From Coleofasciculus sp. LEGE 07092 (GTDB lineage: Bacteria; Cyanobacteriota; Cyanobacteriia; Cyanobacteriales; Coleofasciculaceae): a stretch of 43,148 nucleotides of DNA. Below the pieces are notes generated by a model, which did no database searches, had not been told where the DNA came from, and saw only the letters and a list, made by a program, of their open reading frames with translations. Positions 25,772 to 33,481 of this stretch are shown here, piece after piece (position 1 is the stretch's first letter; every line of letters starts with the position of its first letter). The stretch covers positions 1 through 43,148 of the forward strand of contig NZ_JADEWY010000046.1 of NCBI RefSeq assembly GCF_015207375.1, read 5' to 3'. A program made the position numbers and the translations under genes.

Positions 25772-26437
25772 ATGAGACATTTTAACAGTAAGACCCTAGC
25801 TAGTATATCCTGGTTAATGGGAGCGATAGCGAAGCGCTGCTGCGAAGCGCAGATCGCAGCCGCATTGGTTAGTTCTTTGGCAGCACCCGTGCAAGCGCAG
25901 GATATGTTTGAAAATCGGGCAATTCAGTTTTCAGAGGATACCATCGTCGAATTTGAATTCCTGCAATCCCACGGTTCCTACCTAGCCACCTTAGGCGTTC
26001 GTAATGAAACGACAGGGGAAGAAACTGTTCTTTTTAGAGAAATCAAAGCCTACGATGCCTTTGGTACAGGACAGGTTCAGGGTTCCTCTCGCGGTCAAAA
26101 TGATCTGGGTTCCCAATCCGATTTTGTCGGCACCGTCAATGGCGGAACTGTAGCCAGCCGCTTCAGTGAGTTCACCTTCAAAGCGAACAACCGCTATGTT
26201 TTCTTCCTAGAATCTGTTAGCCCCACCGGTCAAACGAGACGCAACATCCTCTCCACCCAAAACTTTACTCGCTTTATGGGTAGCTTGGATGGCGGTAGCA
26301 CCGGCAACATCACCGGCACCCGCCTTTCCTGGGAAGATGGCGGACAGGTGGAAGTAGGTAGCGATGATGACTTTGATGACTTCGTGATTGAAGCGGGCGG
26401 TTATCTAGTTGATTTCAATTGTCCGCCTATTCTTTAA
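25772..26437 (+). CDS. Exported protein with DUF4114-like end, function unknown
   Basis: A 221-residue protein with AAAGGAG upstream of the ATG. The signal peptide is unusually long because an extra nine residues (AKRCCEAQI) lie between MGAI and AAALVSSLAAPVQAQ; they are encoded by a hairpin repeat. The mature part begins DMFENRAIQFSEDT and looks all-beta. Near the C-terminus SWEDGGQVEVGSDDDFDDFVIEAGG resembles the Asp-rich end of DUF4114 domains seen in cyanobacterial surface proteins; that comparison is weak. There is no PEP-CTERM signal. Last gene of the exported cluster. Confidence 0.65.
   Translation: MRHFNSKTLASISWLMGAIAKRCCEAQIAAALVSSLAAPVQAQDMFENRAIQFSEDTIVEFEFLQSHGSYLATLGVRNETTGEETVLFREIKAYDAFGTGQVQGSSRGQNDLGSQSDFVGTVNGGTVASRFSEFTFKANNRYVFFLESVSPTGQTRRNILSTQNFTRFMGSLDGGSTGNITGTRLSWEDGGQVEVGSDDDFDDFVIEAGGYLVDFNCPPIL
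25823..25857 (+). repeat. Small hairpin repeat inserted in a HIP1 site within a signal peptide
   Basis: GCGAT (25823-25827) and CGC (25855-25857) are the two parts of GCGATCGC, separated by 27 bp. The insert folds into two short hairpins, AGCG-AAG-CGCT and CTGCG-AAG-CGCAG, closed by the outer stem GCGAT/ATCGC. Repeats of this type are scattered in filamentous cyanobacteria. Removing 27 bp restores the HIP1 octamer and the reading frame (Gly-Ala-Ile-Ala-Ala). Confidence 0.8.
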
Positions 26438-26514
26438 TATCGGGAGTTGAGGAGTTAGGAGTTCAGCATAGTCTGGGATTCTCGAAATTGTGCAATCTCC
26501 TACTCCCTACTCCC

Positions 26515-27339
26515 CTAAACCAGAGTAATTACAGTAACCTCCGGAGGACAAAACAGCCGTCCAGGTGCATAGGTTCCCAAACCGCGATTGACATACAGCC
26601 GATTTGCACCCACCTGATGCATCCCCTGTGTCCATTCCCAATGCTTGACGACTGTAGAACATTCTCTTAAAAAAGGGACGTAGCGGTGCAGGCATCTGGG
26701 GAGATTTCGCCTAAGTATGGGCAGCAATAGAGCGGCAGGTCCAAATCCTGGAATCACCACCTGCCCTCCGTGTGTATGACCCGATAGTTGCAAATCGACC
26801 CGCCATTGCTGTAAGAATTCGGCAGTATCAGGGTTATGAGATAATACGATACGGGGTAGTTTGGGGTCAAGTTGGTTCATGACAGGGGCGGGATTGAACT
26901 CTCGCGACCAAAAATCAGCAAGTCCCACGAAGGGCAATCCTGCTCCGAGGGGATAGGCAATTTGATTCCATAAAACCTGAATACCAATGCTAGTTAGGGC
27001 TTGTGTAACGATGGATTGGGCGTGACGTACTAAAAAGTCGTGGTTTCCTAGTACGGCGTAAACTCCCGCACGGCTTTCTAGATTCTTTAAGCGCAGCACG
27101 AGTTGGTGAATGGGTTCTGGATTGTCGGTGATGTAGTCGCCTGTCAGCAGGACTAAATCCGGTTCAGCCTGATTGCTAACTTCAATTGCCTCTATCAGCA
27201 TCTTGTCCGATAGCCGGAAACCATCGTAATGCAAATCTGAAAGTTGTACGAGTTTTGTGCCTCGCAGGGATGGTGGTAAATTAGCGATCGCTATCGTTAT
27301 TTTGTCAACACTTAATGATCCCGAAAATACCCATTGCAT
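26515..27339 (-). CDS. Calcineurin-like metallophosphoesterase (YkuE/YaeI type)
   Basis: A 274-residue two-metal phosphoesterase. All family motifs are present in order: DLH (about 35-37), GDYITD (about 66), GNHDF (about 97), SHNPD (about 167) and GHTHGGQ (about 186). Members related to YkuE and YaeI are often linked to membrane lipid or undecaprenyl/UDP-sugar phosphate hydrolysis, but the substrate is not predictable here. There is no clear signal peptide. The tail contains KHWEWTQGMHQVGANRLYVNRGLG, typical of this subgroup. It is divergent from the ABC binding protein; the 195-bp gap must contain both promoters, and I see no distinct boxes. Confidence 0.9.
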   Translation of the reverse strand: MQWVFSGSLSVDKITIAIANLPPSLRGTKLVQLSDLHYDGFRLSDKMLIEAIEVSNQAEPDLVLLTGDYITDNPEPIHQLVLRLKNLESRAGVYAVLGNHDFLVRHAQSIVTQALTSIGIQVLWNQIAYPLGAGLPFVGLADFWSREFNPAPVMNQLDPKLPRIVLSHNPDTAEFLQQWRVDLQLSGHTHGGQVVIPGFGPAALLLPILRRNLPRCLHRYVPFLRECSTVVKHWEWTQGMHQVGANRLYVNRGLGTYAPGRLFCPPEVTVITLV

Positions 27340-27534
27340 ATGGCTGATAGTTAGTTATCTCACACGAGCCATTCAAGCATAGCTCAGAGAGAGAGTTTTC
27401 TTTTGAGTCTAAGCTATGGGCATTTTTATTGAATTTGAGCCTAAAATCCGGAAGACTAGCTGGGAAATAGCAGGAACAGTAAAATCCTGCTGGAAGTTGG
27501 TAAACTGTAGCCAAACCTAGGATTTTTCAGGTTT

Positions 27535-28446
27535 ATGCTCCGAATACACCGATTCGTGACTTTGAGCTTGCTGGCTGTTTGCGTCATGCTAATAGCGATC
27601 GCTTGCAATACTAGCAGCAATGGTGGAGCGATTAAAGTCGGCTCGAAAGATTTTACCGAGCAGTTTATTTTAGGAGAAATGTATGCTCTGGTACTAGAAG
27701 ATCAGGGCTTTGAAGTCGAACGCAAGCTTAACCTCGGTGGCACACCCGTAGCACAGGCGGGTTTAGAAAGCGGTCAAATCGATTTATATCCCGAATATAC
27801 AGGAACGGGTTTATTAACAGTGTTAAAGCAATCGGCAAAGAGTGATCCGCAGCAAGTGTATCAAACTGTTGCTGATGCCTACAAAGAGAAATTTAATCTC
27901 GTTTGGCTGGAACCCGCACCGATGAACAATGCTCAAGCACTGGTAATGACTCAAGACGGTGCCGAACAATACGCTATTAAGACAATTTCCGATATGGCAA
28001 ATAAAGCCAGTCAGTTAACCCTGATTGGACCTCCAGAATTTGAGGCGCGTGAGGATGGGTTGCCCGGTTTGAAAAAAGCCTATGGTGACTTTCAGCTCAA
28101 AAATTTCATTCCTGCCGATCCAGGTTTGCGATATCAGGCATTGAATGAAGATCAAGCTGATGTAGCAGTTGCCTTTGGTACAGATGGCGAGATTAGCGCG
28201 TTTAATTTAGTTGTACTTGAAGATAATAAAAATATCTTTCCTCCCTATCAAGTTGCTCCAGTCGTGCGTGCAGAGGTATTGGAAAATAATCCAGGTATTC
28301 GGGAGGCACTAAATTCACTAGCTCCCAAATTGACGACTGAAACAATGCAACGGCTGAATTACGAGGTGAGTGGCAACAAACGCGAACCGGCGGAAGTGGC
28401 GAAAGAATTTCTCACGCAAGAGGGATTATTGAAAAAGCCTTTCTGA
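27535..28446 (+). CDS. Glycine betaine/choline-type ABC transporter binding lipoprotein
   Basis: A 303-residue lipoprotein (Cys24 after LIAIA) of the OpuBC/OpuCC/ProX group that binds quaternary ammonium compatible solutes. The mature start IKVGSKDFTEQFILGEMYAL and the segment GLESGQIDLYPEYTGTGLL are signature regions, and the aromatic residues around the PEYTGTG loop belong to the ligand cage. The C-terminus VAKEFLTQEGLLKKPF looks complete. The ATPase of the same system lies 2 kb downstream, but no permease gene follows; instead there is an IS relic and an exosortase cassette. The substrate is probably betaine, choline or similar. Confidence 0.9.
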   Translation: MLRIHRFVTLSLLAVCVMLIAIACNTSSNGGAIKVGSKDFTEQFILGEMYALVLEDQGFEVERKLNLGGTPVAQAGLESGQIDLYPEYTGTGLLTVLKQSAKSDPQQVYQTVADAYKEKFNLVWLEPAPMNNAQALVMTQDGAEQYAIKTISDMANKASQLTLIGPPEFEAREDGLPGLKKAYGDFQLKNFIPADPGLRYQALNEDQADVAVAFGTDGEISAFNLVVLEDNKNIFPPYQVAPVVRAEVLENNPGIREALNSLAPKLTTETMQRLNYEVSGNKREPAEVAKEFLTQEGLLKKPF

Positions 28447-28590
28447 CTCAAGACTTGATTGGCAAGCTGTTTGGTGACCGAGGCTAAATCTCTCAAGGGC
28501 TGGACAGAACAGCTCTATCAGCAGGGTCTACAACTGATTACCAAGTCCAATCTAGCCACACTAGAGGGGGTTGAGTTAAAAATAGGTTAG
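28443..28590 (+). pseudogene. Decayed IS982-type transposase fragment
   Basis: Directly after the binding-protein stop, one frame reads LTQDLIGKLFGDRG, then TAA, then ISQGL. A second frame (28498 onward) continues GWTEQLYQQGLQLITK. Joined, they give GDRG(Y)ISQ...EQLYQQGLQLITK, which I recognise as the conserved core near the DDE glutamate region of IS982-family transposases (GDKGYIS...L...G..LIT). One Tyr-to-stop change plus a frameshift explain the break; the last 13 codons to the TAG at 28588-28590 no longer match. Only about 100 bp remain, without terminal repeats. Confidence 0.6.
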
Positions 28591-28610
28591 GTTTCTACCC
28601 CTGCATCAAC

Positions 28611-29498
28611 ATGAAAGCAACCCACCTTACCGCAGTCACGCCCCTAAAAAACTCCCAATACTGGCTACTCGCCATCGCCGCAGGCTTAGTTGCCATCTAC
28701 ATGACTCTCACCTGGAAAGCCGGAGATACCGCCCAGCTAGGCATGAGTGTCCTATTTTGGCTAGCCGTAGCCTCCTCACTCTGGGGAAAACGCCACAGCT
28801 TAAAGTTAGAAAGTGGAGTTCTCCCTAGCTTTTTAGGGGCATTGCTGATAGCTTTGATACTTTGGCAAGGTGCTACCATCAGTGGTTTAGCGCTTACCAA
28901 TGAAACGGTTCAAGCTAAAGCTCCCTTCCTGCGGTTTATTCCTTTTTTTTCCGCCCTCGGTGTCGGTTTGCTGGCTTCAGGTTTTAAAGGATTAAAGCAA
29001 TACTGGCAAGAAATAACCATCCTCTTTTTTCTGGGCATACCGAGTGTCGTGCTATCATCCCTGACGGATATATCGCCAGTCACCGCCAAATTTTCTGCCT
29101 TTCTCCTGTGGTATTCTGGCTTTCAAGTATCGCTTCAGGATGTCTACATCAATCTGCCAACCGGAAGTGTAAAAGTATACGGGGGCTGTTCTGGTGTGGA
29201 AGCCATGACTTATCTACTGGGACTTGCTGTGATTTGTCTGGTGATGTTCCCAATACAGGGGCGCAAGCAAATCTTCGTGCCAATTGTCGCCCTAATCATA
29301 GGGTTCATCGTCAATGCCATGCGGGTTTCCCTAATGGCGGTGCTCATCGCCTTCTCCAACAAGGAAGCCTTTGACTACTGGCATGAGGGAGAGGGTTCCC
29401 TGATCTTTGGTATGATTTCTGTGTTCATTTTCGGACTATTCTACCTTTTCCTACTGCGACAAGAGGAGCCTGAAGATCACGATACTAGGGAGTTTTGA
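28611..29498 (+). CDS. Cyanoexosortase A (membrane transpeptidase)
   Basis: A 295-residue integral membrane protein of the exosortase/archaeosortase superfamily, thought to cleave PEP-CTERM-type sorting signals of surface proteins. About eight hydrophobic helices carry the three catalytic residues: Cys193 in VYGGCSGVEAMTYL, Arg238 in VNAMRVSLMAV and His258 in YWHEGEG. The subclass call rests on the cyanobacterial length and on the neighbours (a small partner and an HpsJ-like protein). The stop codon overlaps a TTG of the next frame, so the cassette is translationally linked. I found no clear PEP-CTERM substrate in this window, so targets lie elsewhere. Confidence 0.85.
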   Translation: MKATHLTAVTPLKNSQYWLLAIAAGLVAIYMTLTWKAGDTAQLGMSVLFWLAVASSLWGKRHSLKLESGVLPSFLGALLIALILWQGATISGLALTNETVQAKAPFLRFIPFFSALGVGLLASGFKGLKQYWQEITILFFLGIPSVVLSSLTDISPVTAKFSAFLLWYSGFQVSLQDVYINLPTGSVKVYGGCSGVEAMTYLLGLAVICLVMFPIQGRKQIFVPIVALIIGFIVNAMRVSLMAVLIAFSNKEAFDYWHEGEGSLIFGMISVFIFGLFYLFLLRQEEPEDHDTREF

Positions 29499-29506
29499 AG
29501 GCAATA

Positions 29507-29677
29507 ATGCTCTGGAAACAACTGCGAATTCCTTTCCTAGCAATTATTTTGAGTACTGTTTTCTTAGTTTTGCTCAAGGTAATTCTGGCAACAACGACAA
29601 ACAAACCGATAGAAAAGAATTCTTCTTCATTCCCCACTCTTTATGTATTAATAAAATATTGTCAAAATTATGCCTGA
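29507..29677 (+). pseudogene. Cyanoexosortase A-associated protein, truncated
   Basis: Only 56 residues remain from the ATG at 29507 (a TTG at 29495 overlaps the exosortase stop). MLWKQLRIPFLAIILSTVFLVLLKVIL is the N-terminal membrane anchor expected for the partner protein that normally follows cyanoexosortase A. From memory that partner is about 200 residues with a periplasmic domain. Here the frame ends after TNKPIEKNSSSFPTLYVLIKYCQNYA, and the next gene begins inside its last codons (29670). Either an internal deletion removed the periplasmic part or this is a separate short membrane peptide. Confidence 0.5.
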
Positions 29678-30416
29678 ATTAGATAACGACAAACAAACAG
29701 AAACAGTACAAGAGCTAAAAAAAGTTAGCATCAGTCTGTTACGGTCGATTGGTATCTTTCACTGGCTAGGCTACGGTCTGTTAGTCTTAGCATTATTTGA
29801 CGTGATTGAGATACTTGTGCCGCCGCAATTTATGAATCCTGTCTGGGAATTTCAAACACTGGGAGCATTAGTTGAACGAGTACCTGTCCCCTTAATCGGG
29901 CTAGCATTGGTGTTCTATGGAGAGCGAAATTACCGTGCAAACTGGGAAATTCCCCTCTTGAAGGTTCTGTCTTGGTTATCGTTATTAGTGGGAATTCTAT
30001 TTCTATTGCTAGTTCCTTTAGGAATCATTGATACCTTGCGAATCAACCAACAGAATAGCCAACGAATTACTAGCCAAATTGAGCAACAGATAGCTCAAAT
30101 TCAACAGGTGAAAGGTGCATTGGAACAAGCGCAGACTAAAGAAGAAATGGAGCAGATTTTGAGCAGTATCGACAGCCAAGGTCGTACTCCAACGATTAGA
30201 GACTCGGCGCAGTTGACAGAAGTAAAACAGCAGATTTCTTCATTCATTACCCAAGGTGAGGCTGGGATGAAGGCTCAAGCTCAAGCCACTCGAACACAGC
30301 AACGCTTAAGTCTTCTGGAAAGTTCTGTAAAATGGAACCTGGGAGCCTTAGTTTCAGGAGCTTTGTATATTGGGATTTGGCGATCTACTAGCTGGCTGCG
30401 CTCTCGGAAGGGGTAA
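29670..30416 (+). CDS. HpsJ-family membrane protein, cyanoexosortase-associated
   Basis: A 248-residue membrane protein. Two N-terminal helices (IGIFHWLGYGLLVLALFDVI and VPLIGLALVFYG), a third (LSWLSLLVGILFLLLVPLGI), a long Gln/Glu-rich coiled coil (about 125-215), then a final helix (WNLGALVSGALYIGIW). This arrangement matches the HpsJ family, which occurs both in hps loci and next to cyanoexosortases. The motif NPVWEFQTLGALVERVPVPLIGLALVF is the best hallmark. It overlaps the truncated partner by 8 bp. Role unknown; it may be a scaffold for surface export. Confidence 0.7.
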   Translation: MPELDNDKQTETVQELKKVSISLLRSIGIFHWLGYGLLVLALFDVIEILVPPQFMNPVWEFQTLGALVERVPVPLIGLALVFYGERNYRANWEIPLLKVLSWLSLLVGILFLLLVPLGIIDTLRINQQNSQRITSQIEQQIAQIQQVKGALEQAQTKEEMEQILSSIDSQGRTPTIRDSAQLTEVKQQISSFITQGEAGMKAQAQATRTQQRLSLLESSVKWNLGALVSGALYIGIWRSTSWLRSRKG

Positions 30417-30494
30417 CATTATTGAAAATCCTAGAAACCTTTTTAGCTGTCTGGTAGTCCCTAGCTGCTATTTTTAAACAAGACCCCATGTCCC

Positions 30495-31457
30495 ATGAGT
30501 GCCATCTGCTTTGAACAAGTCAGCCTAAAATTTCGGGGTGCATCCTATCCGGCTGTAAATGGCGTAAGTTGTGAAATTGAAGCCGGTCAATTGGTGGTGA
30601 TTTTGGGACTGTCCGGTTGCGGTAAAACCACGCTGCTGAAAATGGTCAATCGGTTGTACGAACCGACTTCTGGCACAATTTATCTGGACGGTAAGGATAT
30701 TCGGGACATCAAAGTGACGAAGCTGCGCCAGCAAATTGGCTATGTTATTCAGCAGTCTGGCTTATTTCCCCACATGAGTGTTGCTCAGAATATTGCCGTG
30801 GTGCCGAAGCTATTGGGGTGGACACGCACAGAATACCAGGCTCGTGTTGATGAGTTACTAACGCTGGTGGAATTGCCTCCTGAACTCTATCGCAATCGTT
30901 ATCCGGCACAGCTATCGGGAGGACAGCAGCAACGGGTTGGCGTGGCGCGTGCGTTGGCGGGAGATCCCAAGGTTATGTTAATGGATGAGCCGTTTGGTGC
31001 CATTGACGCGATTACTCGCCAGACGCTACAGGATGAAATTTTACGTCTCCAACGCCAACTCAAGAAAACGATTTTGTTTGTGTCTCACGATGTTGAGGAA
31101 GCGCTGCGTTTGGCGGATAAAATTATGATTCTGCAAAAGGGTCAGATTGTGCAGTTCGATACGCCTTTTAATATTCTGACGCAACCTGCTAATGCGTTTG
31201 TGCATGAGTTGATGGGTGGGGATGATATGCTGCGTCAGTTGAGTTTGCTGCGGGTTGAGACGGCAATGAGTAGGGTGTCTCAAGATAACCAGCTTACCCG
31301 TGAATGTGCGATCGCTCCCCAGGATAATCTACGTCAAGCACTATCGCTGCTACTGGGTACGAGTGCTGAGAGGTTGATAGTGGTTGATGATGGGACGGTT
31401 GTGGGTGTAATTACCCTGGAGGATATTCGGGATTCAGCGAGGATGGGGGAAAGGTAG
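30495..31457 (+). CDS. Betaine/choline ABC transporter ATPase with CBS-like tail
   Basis: A 320-residue ATPase of the OpuBA/OpuCA/ProV type. Walker A GLSGCGKTT (about 38-46), Q-loop YVIQQSGLFPHMSV, signature LSGGQQQRVGVARAL, Walker B VMLMDEPFGAID and the H-loop FVSHD are all intact. The last ~60 residues resemble one CBS module (ECAIAPQDNLRQALSLLLG...VGVITLEDIRD), which in OpuA relatives senses ionic strength. Its natural partner is the binding protein at 27.5-28.4 kb. The permease is missing between them, so the transporter is incomplete in this window. Confidence 0.92.
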   Translation: MSAICFEQVSLKFRGASYPAVNGVSCEIEAGQLVVILGLSGCGKTTLLKMVNRLYEPTSGTIYLDGKDIRDIKVTKLRQQIGYVIQQSGLFPHMSVAQNIAVVPKLLGWTRTEYQARVDELLTLVELPPELYRNRYPAQLSGGQQQRVGVARALAGDPKVMLMDEPFGAIDAITRQTLQDEILRLQRQLKKTILFVSHDVEEALRLADKIMILQKGQIVQFDTPFNILTQPANAFVHELMGGDDMLRQLSLLRVETAMSRVSQDNQLTRECAIAPQDNLRQALSLLLGTSAERLIVVDDGTVVGVITLEDIRDSARMGER

Positions 31458-31530
31458 GTTTTATTTTTCCTGACTTGCCCTCCTGTTGGAGAAGGCAAAA
31501 TAGATACAGAGTCCCTGCATGTCTCCCTTC

Positions 31531-33390
31531 ATGAGTTATTGCCTCAATCCCAACTGCCTAAGTCCTCAAAATCCAGATGATGCAGAAGATTGCCAACGGT
31601 GCCAGTCTCGACTACTGCTCAATAATCGCTACCGTCCCTTAGATCCAATTGGTCGAGGCGGCTTTGGCAGAACCTTCAAGGCGAGAGATGAATACAAGCC
31701 ATCAAAACCATACTGCGTGATTAAACAATTTCACGGTAAAGGATTTGATGATGCGGCGAAAGCCAAAGAGTTATTTCATCGAGAAGCAGAGTTACAGGAG
31801 AAATTAGGTAAGCATCCCCAGATTCCCGAATTACTGGCGCTTTGTCCGCAGGATAACTACCTGTATTTGGTACAGGAGTTTATTGATGGATTTAGTCTGA
31901 ATCAGGAACTCAAAGAGGAAGGCACTTTCAGTGAAGACAAGATTTGGCAATTACTTAAGGATTTGCTGCCTGTATTGCAGTTTGTCCATGACAATCAGGT
32001 GATTCACCGAGACATTAAGCCTGAAAATATCATTCGCAACAGTACTGATGAAAGATTATTCTTGGTAGATTTTGGCATTGCTAAACTTGCCACTGAAGCT
32101 ATCTTAGCCAAAACTGGGACAGTAATCGGTAGTGAGGGATATACTGCTCCAGAGCAACACGAAGGTAAACCCCACTTTGCCAGCGATTTATACGGTTTGG
32201 GTGCAACCTGCTATCATTTGTTAACTTATGCCGATCCGTCTAGGCTATTGTATAGTTGGGTCGATTGGCAGAAGGAACTCAGGGAAAAGCTAGAGAACAG
32301 AGATATCAGTGATGAACTGATTGATGTACTAAACAAACTATTGCAACCAGATATCAGTCAGCGCTACCAATCAGCAGAGAAAGTTATTCAAGAGTTGAAC
32401 CTTAAGCAAACTCAGATAAGCGCTGAATCACTCCCAGTTTTTCCTACGTCTGAAGTCAAGCTTCCCTCTCAGACTTGGAGATGTATACATACTCTCACTG
32501 GACATAAATGGGACATTTGTACTGTTGCTATTAGCCCTGATAGTCAGACACTTGCCAGTGGCGCTACTGACCATGACATCAATATTTGGAATCTAAATAC
32601 AGGAGGGTTGATCCATACCCTTGCTCAACACTCAGGCGATGTGTACTCCATTGCTTTTAGTCCCAATGGAAAAACAATTGTCAGTGCTGGCTGGGCTAGT
32701 AGTTGGCGTCAAACGAGGGAAACCCCTCAGAAGACGGTTCTACTGTGGCATCTAAGCAAGATGGAAATGCTTTATGCTTTCTTAGGACATTTCGGCTCGG
32801 TTTGTTCAGTTGCTATCAGTCCAGATGGGCAAACATTAGTTAGTGGAGGTGAGGACAAAACAATCAAATTGTGGAATCTATCCACGGGAAAACTACTTAA
32901 CACCTTTTTTGGGCATTCAAGTTCAGTTCTATCAATTGCTATTAGTCCAGATGGACAGATACTGGCTAGTGGAAGTGGGGACAAAACAATCAAATTGTGG
33001 AATCTATCCACAGGAGAACTGCTCAACACTCTCTGTGATCATTCAGATTCAGTATTCTCCGTTACGATCGATCTTGATTCTCAGATGCTTGCCAGTGGTA
33101 GTAAAGACACAACAATCAAACTGTGGAACCTATCTACAGGAAAATTACTTACTACTTTCACTGAACATTCAGAAGGTGTTAACTCGGTTACTTTCAGTCC
33201 TGATGGTCAGATGCTTGCCAGTGGTAGTAAAGACACAACAATCAAACTGTGGAATTTATCTACAGGAAAATTACTTACTACTCTTACTGAACATTCAGAA
33301 GATGTTAACTCGGTTACTTTCAGTCCTGATGGTCAGACACTTGCCAGTGGCAGTAATGATGAAACTATTAAGATTTGGCGGTGTGATTGA
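31531..33390 (+). CDS. Ser/Thr protein kinase with WD40 beta-propeller
   Basis: From the ATG at 31531 (the usual MSYCLNP start; another ATG lies 12 bp earlier) the protein has 619 residues. An N-terminal zinc-ribbon-like motif (CLNPNCLSPQNPDDAEDCQRC) is followed by an Hanks-type kinase: glycine loop GRGGFGRTF (about 41-49), Lys65 in CVIKQ, HRDIKPEN (159-166) and DFGIAKL (180). After about residue 322, seven WD40 blades complete one propeller (from CIHTLTGHKWDICT to DETIKIWRCD). A cytoplasmic regulator; the propeller presumably recruits targets. Blades 5-7 are almost identical at DNA level. Confidence 0.93.
   Translation: MSYCLNPNCLSPQNPDDAEDCQRCQSRLLLNNRYRPLDPIGRGGFGRTFKARDEYKPSKPYCVIKQFHGKGFDDAAKAKELFHREAELQEKLGKHPQIPELLALCPQDNYLYLVQEFIDGFSLNQELKEEGTFSEDKIWQLLKDLLPVLQFVHDNQVIHRDIKPENIIRNSTDERLFLVDFGIAKLATEAILAKTGTVIGSEGYTAPEQHEGKPHFASDLYGLGATCYHLLTYADPSRLLYSWVDWQKELREKLENRDISDELIDVLNKLLQPDISQRYQSAEKVIQELNLKQTQISAESLPVFPTSEVKLPSQTWRCIHTLTGHKWDICTVAISPDSQTLASGATDHDINIWNLNTGGLIHTLAQHSGDVYSIAFSPNGKTIVSAGWASSWRQTRETPQKTVLLWHLSKMEMLYAFLGHFGSVCSVAISPDGQTLVSGGEDKTIKLWNLSTGKLLNTFFGHSSSVLSIAISPDGQILASGSGDKTIKLWNLSTGELLNTLCDHSDSVFSVTIDLDSQMLASGSKDTTIKLWNLSTGKLLTTFTEHSEGVNSVTFSPDGQMLASGSKDTTIKLWNLSTGKLLTTLTEHSEDVNSVTFSPDGQTLASGSNDETIKIWRCD
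32871..33374 (+). repeat. 126-bp WD40-coding tandem repeats
   Basis: The GTGGAA codon block recurs at 32871, 32997, 33123 and 33249, exactly 126 bp (42 codons) apart, and again at 33375 as GGCGG. The last two full units differ at only a few bases. Recent expansion or conversion is likely. Confidence 0.85.
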
Positions 33391-33422
33391 CTGACTCGAA
33401 GACTAATCTCAAGGAGTACCTT

Positions 33423-33458
33423 ATGAAATGGCAAGACGTTTGCGAAAATAAATACTTA
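33423..33458 (+). pseudogene. Relic of a Uma2-family (DUF820) gene start
   Basis: ATG at 33423 encodes MKWQDVCENKYL, the near-invariant start of cyanobacterial Uma2/DUF820 nuclease-like proteins (MKWQ.VC...YL). The frame then continues into unrelated codons and stops at 33594 in a frame different from the next gene. This looks like the first 12 codons left by a deletion. Short enough that chance cannot be excluded. Confidence 0.4.
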
Positions 33459-33481
33459 GTGAAGAGGTTAGGGAAGAGACT

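Noticed and set aside
32843-33394. 183-codon frame inside the kinase-WD40 gene
   Set aside because: Its apparent internal repeats (QSNCGIY) are the frame-shifted image of the 126-bp WD40 repeats.
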